Source of the DNA: Clostridiaceae bacterium
GTDB lineage: Bacteria > Bacillota > Clostridia > Saccharofermentanales > DTU023
Direction of reading: 5' to 3'
Length of the DNA stretch: 9,378 bases
Assembly (NCBI GenBank): GCA_012728535.1
Contig: JAAYEX010000242.1
Span: forward strand, 1-9,378
Shown here: piece after piece, positions 6,016 through 9,378 of the stretch
Layout of the letters: each line of letters begins with the position of its first letter
Numbering within the stretch: position 1 is the stretch's first letter
Translations under genes and position numbers: made by a program
The notes under the pieces: model-generated
Told to the model about the DNA's origin: nothing
What the model saw: only the letters and a program-made list of their open reading frames with translations
The model's database searches: none

Positions 6016-7086
6016 TTAGTAGTCGCCAAGCGTCCCTGCATAGAGTTGCTCAATGACTTCTTTGATTCTGTCAACTTTTTCCTGAGGGAGCTTGTCTTCC
6101 CAGCCATGCCAGTCAGATACTATAGTCCCATTGTCTTTCAATGTGTAGACAACCATGCCGCTTTCCCATTTGTCTTCGAGGATTGAATTAAAGACATCTT
6201 CATAAATAGCCGGATAGTTACGCATAACGGAAAGAACGACTGCATCGGGGGCGATACCGTATTGATCGCCATTAAAACCGAGTGCGTAAACACCCTTCTC
6301 TTCTGCTGCATACAGGCAGCCCAGCTGGGCACTGTTAGCGCTGGCGGAAATTACGTCGTAACCATCATTGATGAAGGCAAGTGTACGCTCTTTTGCCAGG
6401 TCGGCATCAGTCAAGGTGCCGAGGTAGTCAGTTGCAACCTGGCAGTCTTCGTTGGTCAGATAAACGCCTTCTTCTATACCTGAAACAATATCAGTTATAG
6501 CGGGAATGTCCTGTCCACCCAAGAAAACAACTTTGTTGTTATCGGTCAGGATACCCATAATGGCACCTATGAGAACACCCATGTTTACAGGTCCGACATA
6601 GGCAAGGTTGGCGATATCTTCTACCTGGTCTGCTGTGCTCTCGTCTACGCGGAAGCCGTAAGAAATACAGAATTTGGTGTCAGGATACTGAACCGCTAAT
6701 TCTTCTGCTGAAGCTTTAAACTGTGAACCATGGATGATGACCATGTCATAGTCTTCTTCAGCATAGGTGCGTATATACTCAGCCATGTCGGAAACTGCAA
6801 TATTTTCAATATATTCCAGTTCGATTCCATATTTGTCATGGAGATTTTTGACTGATTCATATGCGATCTGATTCCAACCGTTGTCAGTTATAACGCCTGA
6901 TAGCAGAGCAACAACCTTCATTTCAGAAGCATCTTTTTCGTCGGGGCCATCCTGGCCACCGGGCTCGGTTGCAGCATCAGTCGGCGGCTGAGTTGGGGTG
7001 CCTTCTTCTTTCTTGTCACAGCCCACAATGGCGAGAGTACCAATGAGCAAGACCATTACCATAACTAGTGCTAGTAATTTCTTCAT
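6016..7086 (-). CDS. BMP-family substrate-binding lipoprotein of a nucleoside-like ABC importer
   Basis: This is a 356-residue extracytoplasmic binding protein. The signal peptide (KK, then a long hydrophobic run) ends in the lipobox IVGC with C23 as the lipidated residue. A P/T/E/D/G-rich linker follows (about 24-54), then a Med/PnrA-type BMP domain from KVVALLSG onward. Family marks include DNGWNQ (68-73; FNQ is common elsewhere), SANSAQLG, EKGVYALGFNGDQ and APDAVVLSV. It captures the substrate outside the membrane and delivers it to the permeases encoded downstream. The ATG at 7086 is chosen because GGAGG lies five bases upstream; the longer frame starts with a TTG overlapping that ribosome binding site. 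A near-consensus promoter lies about 70 bases upstream. Nucleosides are the known ligands of characterised relatives such as PnrA, and this one is assigned by analogy. Confidence 0.93.
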   Translation of the reverse strand: MKKLLALVMVMVLLIGTLAIVGCDKKEEGTPTQPPTDAATEPGGQDGPDEKDASEMKVVALLSGVITDNGWNQIAYESVKNLHDKYGIELEYIENIAVSDMAEYIRTYAEEDYDMVIIHGSQFKASAEELAVQYPDTKFCISYGFRVDESTADQVEDIANLAYVGPVNMGVLIGAIMGILTDNNKVVFLGGQDIPAITDIVSGIEEGVYLTNEDCQVATDYLGTLTDADLAKERTLAFINDGYDVISASANSAQLGCLYAAEEKGVYALGFNGDQYGIAPDAVVLSVMRNYPAIYEDVFNSILEDKWESGMVVYTLKDNGTIVSDWHGWEDKLPQEKVDRIKEVIEQLYAGTLGDY

Positions 7087-7124
7087 TTTTTCCTCCAATT
7101 TGTATTTTATTCCTTTTTTCTATT

Positions 7125-7157
7125 CTCCGAGAAAGCATTTTTTAGTACGCTTTCGAG
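7125..7157 (-). other. Predicted 5'-end stem-loop of the importer transcript
   Basis: GAAAGC/GCTTTC (7149-7154 with 7131-7136) around a 12-base loop is extended by GAG/CTC across a three-base bulge. The stem would begin almost exactly at the transcription start predicted from the promoter. Such a structure could protect the 5' end of the message. It does not match any riboswitch class I can recognise, including the purine riboswitch. Confidence 0.4.
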
Positions 7158-7161
7158 TGAA

Positions 7162-7190
7162 ATCATAACAAGCACCCATCATCATGTCAA
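7162..7190 (-). promoter_or_regulatory. Strong sigma-70/sigma-A type promoter for the importer operon
   Basis: On the minus strand TTGACA (7190-7185) and TATGAT (7167-7162) are separated by exactly 17 bases. The -35 is perfect and the -10 is one base off consensus. The predicted start near 7155 gives a leader of about 70 bases before the binding-protein ATG. This implies strong basal expression unless a regulator intervenes; I see no clear operator palindrome over it. Confidence 0.88.
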
Positions 7191-7191
7191 C

Positions 7192-7208
7192 AAAAAAGCC
7201 TTTGCAGG
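7192..7208 (-). terminator. Short terminator after the AI-2E-family gene
   Basis: On the minus strand a small GCCT-GCAA-AGGC hairpin (about 7209-7198) runs into six T (7197-7192). It lies about 50 bases after the stop of the AI-2E-family gene and ends one base before the -35 box of the importer promoter. The stem is only four base pairs, so it would be weak. Confidence 0.45.
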
Positions 7209-7259
7209 CAAACTTATTATTCTATTTGCCCAACAAATACTTGCTTCGATTTTCCGACC

Positions 7260-8624
7260 TTATTTTTTGCGAAATATCCTTGCGCAAATCCGTTTCAGTG
7301 ACTTCTTAAAGTTGTCACGAGCCGCTTTGGGGCTGACTCTTTTTCGCACCCAGGCCTGAGCTTCCTCTTCACTCATGCCCATGTCCAGTCTGACTTTGTA
7401 AGCAACATCTGCACCGACTTTTTCCGTAATGTCGATCTGCTTTTTCTTTAAGCGTACTGCACTGGCCTCTGCCAGGAGGGCATAGGCGGACGCAAACAGG
7501 GGCACAAAGAACCAGATGCCAATGATACCCAGTAAACTGCCGCCCAGAGATATAGCCAACAAGGACCACATGGCCGGCAATCCCATCACCTTGCCCATCA
7601 GTTTAGGGAACAGGATGTTGCCCTCAATCTGGTTGGCCAGAATGGCAGCTATCAGGAATATTAATGCTTGTATCGGGGAAACTATCAGAATAATCAGGGT
7701 TCCGATCCCGACTCCCACTATTGATCCGATTATGGGTATGAGATTAGAAACTCCGACCACAACAGAAATCATTCCGGCATAGGGCAAACGCAATATCACC
7801 ATGGCAATAAAGGTCAAAGCTCCGGCAACTGCTGCACCGACCACCGTACTGCTGACAAAAGCTGTAAAATTCTCATGCATTATATGAAAAACATAGATGA
7901 TCTTATCTGCTATTCTTTCTCTGGAAAAACTATAGATCAGACGGCGTGAGTGTTCACCGACTCTTTCTTTGGCAGCCAGCATATAAAGCATGAAGAGAAA
8001 AGAAATGATCGAGTTGGTTAGGCCGCTCATTATTGAGCTGACTGCTGTAAAGAAATTATCTAAAACACCGGCACCGGATCTAAGAAAGCTACCGAGCTTT
8101 TCGACTATCAGCTTCCAGCTGAAGCTACCTAATTCTTCGCGCACGCCTTCCGCATAGGGTTCCAGGAACTCGACATCTTCCATCCAGTCTGCAACTTGTT
8201 TGACAAAGTCAGGCATGCGTGCAACCAGCATGTTGATGGACTGAACCAGTTGCGGCAGTACCAAAGTAAAAACACCTGCAATAAAAACGGTGACAAAGAG
8301 GAGGGAGAGAATTATTGAGAAAACCCTGCTTAGTCCCCGTCTTTTCTGCAGCCAGGAAATTCTATCGAGCTGGCGCTCAATAGAGTTCATGGGGATCTTT
8401 ATAACAAAGGCCAGAGCTGCACCGACAATGAATGGGGTCAGCATGCCGAGAAGAGCTAAGAGATTTTTCCAAAACCAACTTATGTTCCAGATGAAGAGAA
8501 AGAAGAGAGTAAGGCCGGCAAGGAGCAGAAAAATACGCCAAAAGATTTTTGGCGGCAAAAGCAACTGCATCCGCTGTGGAGAATCCAGGTCCGGCTTGTT
8601 ATTTTTGTCATCCTTGTCAGTCAT
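7260..8624 (-). CDS. AI-2E / PerM (YdbI/YtvI) family membrane transporter
   Basis: This 454-residue integral membrane protein has the layout of the AI-2E transporter family (Pfam PF01594). A hydrophilic N-terminus (about 27 residues) is followed by paired helices (about 28-76) and a third helix (about 103-127). Next comes a polar, largely extracytoplasmic region (about 130-195), then a dense helix set from about 198 to 388. The conserved core reads GVSNLIPIIGSIVG then QIEGNILFPKLMGKVMGLP, as in family members. A strongly basic tail of about 65 residues follows the last helix. Members have been linked to export of autoinducer-2, to Na+/H+ exchange and to general permease roles, so the substrate cannot be read from sequence. 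The ATG at 8624 has GGAGAG six bases upstream. It appears monocistronic, with hairpins on both sides. Confidence 0.9.
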   Translation of the reverse strand: MTDKDDKNNKPDLDSPQRMQLLLPPKIFWRIFLLLAGLTLFFLFIWNISWFWKNLLALLGMLTPFIVGAALAFVIKIPMNSIERQLDRISWLQKRRGLSRVFSIILSLLFVTVFIAGVFTLVLPQLVQSINMLVARMPDFVKQVADWMEDVEFLEPYAEGVREELGSFSWKLIVEKLGSFLRSGAGVLDNFFTAVSSIMSGLTNSIISFLFMLYMLAAKERVGEHSRRLIYSFSRERIADKIIYVFHIMHENFTAFVSSTVVGAAVAGALTFIAMVILRLPYAGMISVVVGVSNLIPIIGSIVGVGIGTLIILIVSPIQALIFLIAAILANQIEGNILFPKLMGKVMGLPAMWSLLAISLGGSLLGIIGIWFFVPLFASAYALLAEASAVRLKKKQIDITEKVGADVAYKVRLDMGMSEEEAQAWVRKRVSPKAARDNFKKSLKRICARIFRKK

Positions 8625-8675
8625 TCAGGACTCTCCGGGTCTGAAGCAAAAATTGTTCTTCCAGTTATAATTAGT

Positions 8676-8681
8676 ATTATA
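8676..8681 (-). promoter_or_regulatory. Possible -10 box for the AI-2E-family gene
   Basis: A perfect TATAAT lies on the minus strand in an AT-rich stretch about 52 bases upstream of the start codon. No convincing -35 lies 16-18 bases further upstream, so this is only a candidate. Confidence 0.35.
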
Positions 8682-8730
8682 GCTTAATACCTATTTATAA
8701 AGAGCTGTGTGTTTGTAATGATTTATGTTG

Positions 8731-8764
8731 AAAAAGGAGGGACCGTTTTTGTTAGCGATCCCTC
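8731..8764 (-). terminator. Rho-independent terminator of the right-edge permease gene
   Basis: On the minus strand GAGGGA (8764-8759) pairs with TCCCTC (8742-8737). Inner CG/CG pairs lie past one mismatch, and the stem is followed by C and five T (8735-8731). It lies about ten bases after the permease stop codon. Confidence 0.78.
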
Positions 8765-8774
8765 TTATTCAAAT

Positions 8775-9378
8775 CTACGCGGGAAGCTCCAGTGAAGGCT
8801 TCTTTTTTCTTTGCCAGGCGTGCATAGCTAGTGCAAGTGCGATTACTCCGTAGGAAACGAAGACGCGGAAATACTCACCCAGCATGGCGTTGTTGAACAG
8901 TACCTTACCGGCTTCAGGTGCAACGATAAAGAGTGTATGGAAGAGGATTACACCTGTAATAGCCTGCTTGTTTGTTGCTTTGCTGACAGAGGCACCTCCG
9001 ATAAGCAAGGCAGCTATAGCGAACTGTCCTACCTGTAAATGTGCACCATAGGTTGCGAATGTACCCAGGTTCTGCAGATAAATCAGCTGACCCCAGGAGG
9101 CCAAAACTGTCGAAATTATCATAGCAAGCACACGCACCCGGTCTACGTTTATACCCGAGGCATTGGCAATTACACGACTTTGTCCGACAGTCCTCATGTT
9201 CTGACCGATTCTCGTAGACAGGAAGGCCGCATTGAAAAGACTTAAACCAGCAATCAAAGCCAGAGGCAGAGCGGAAACTTTTGAATTCATCAAAATTTTC
9301 TCCAGCTCCGGAATATAGGTCAATGCGTATAAAAGCCCTATAGCCACTATGATCGTTATGTAGCGGATAGCTTTAAAC
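8775..9378 (-). CDS. ABC transporter permease, BPD_transp_2 superfamily (5'-truncated by window edge)
   Basis: Only the C-terminal 200 residues are visible. The frame stays open to the right edge (first visible residues FKAIRYI), so a GTG at 9347 is an internal valine codon and not the start. Hydrophobic helices alternate with short loops. TRIGQNMRTVGQSRVIANASGI followed by the VDRVRVLA stretch is the typical cytoplasmic coupling segment of sugar- and nucleoside-type permeases. GQFAIAALLIGGASVSKAT resembles the conserved core helix pair, and the tail QRKKKPSLELPA is basic. It is a separate system from the BMP-type importer: different in sequence from both of its permeases, and separated by the AI-2E-family gene. 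Partner genes (ATPase, binding protein) would lie beyond the right edge. Substrate unknown. Confidence 0.85.
   Translation of the reverse strand, partial: FKAIRYITIIVAIGLLYALTYIPELEKILMNSKVSALPLALIAGLSLFNAAFLSTRIGQNMRTVGQSRVIANASGINVDRVRVLAMIISTVLASWGQLIYLQNLGTFATYGAHLQVGQFAIAALLIGGASVSKATNKQAITGVILFHTLFIVAPEAGKVLFNNAMLGEYFRVFVSYGVIALALAMHAWQRKKKPSLELPA

Noticed and set aside
7086..7260. Purine riboswitch or similar aptamer in the importer leader
   Set aside because: The leader after the predicted start is only about 70 bases and lacks the conserved core of the purine riboswitch or the other aptamers I can recognise.
1..9378. CRISPR array or tandem repeats
   Set aside because: No regularly spaced direct repeats were seen on reading through the window.

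Overview
The window looks like chromosomal DNA from a Gram-positive, Clostridia-like Firmicute of moderate GC content. The signs are a sortase-type surface-protein tail, a lipoprotein-type solute-binding protein, strong AGGAGG-like ribosome binding sites, a Firmicute-style Y-family polymerase with an internal QLSLF clamp motif, and tRNA genes that encode their CCA ends. I cannot name a species. Almost every intact gene is on the minus strand; only a damaged region at the left edge reads on the plus strand.

Left edge (1-556). An open frame starts outside the window and encodes the middle of a CPA1/NhaP-type cation:proton antiporter. It loses resemblance to the family near base 256, exactly where a perfect palindrome (two 12-base arms, 257-281) begins. 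Just past the palindrome, in another frame, lies the last part of an unrelated cell-wall-anchored surface protein with an IPLTG sorting motif, a membrane helix and a basic tail. Two broken genes thus meet at a REP-like palindrome. A strong bidirectional terminator (525-556) closes the region and faces the next gene convergently.

Middle (627-2114, minus). A complete Y-family DNA polymerase (DinB/Pol IV type) lies 52 bases downstream of tRNA-Arg(CCU), which itself lies downstream of tRNA-Val(UAC). A hairpin with a T-tract sits between the two tRNAs.

Transporter operon (2254-7190, minus). In transcription order there is a near-consensus sigma-70-type promoter, a BMP-family substrate-binding lipoprotein, two BPD_transp_2-type permeases and a double-domain ABC ATPase, then a terminator hairpin. 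Together they form a BMP-type importer related to the nucleoside importers of Bacillus (NupNOPQ/YufNOPQ) and Streptococcus. Purine or pyrimidine nucleosides are the likely but unproven substrate. The ATPase is last, whereas the better-known operons place it directly after the binding protein. A 176-base gap between the binding-protein gene and the first permease gene holds two GC-rich hairpins, which may set a high binding-protein to membrane-component ratio.

Right part (7260-9378, minus). A single AI-2E/PerM-family membrane protein gene comes next, then the 3' part of another ABC permease gene of the BPD_transp_2 superfamily that runs off the right edge. Each is followed by its own terminator-like hairpin.

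Overall this is mostly ordinary housekeeping and transport DNA. I did not find a convincing new defence, mobile or biosynthetic system. The feature most worth a second look is the palindrome-centred junction at the left edge.
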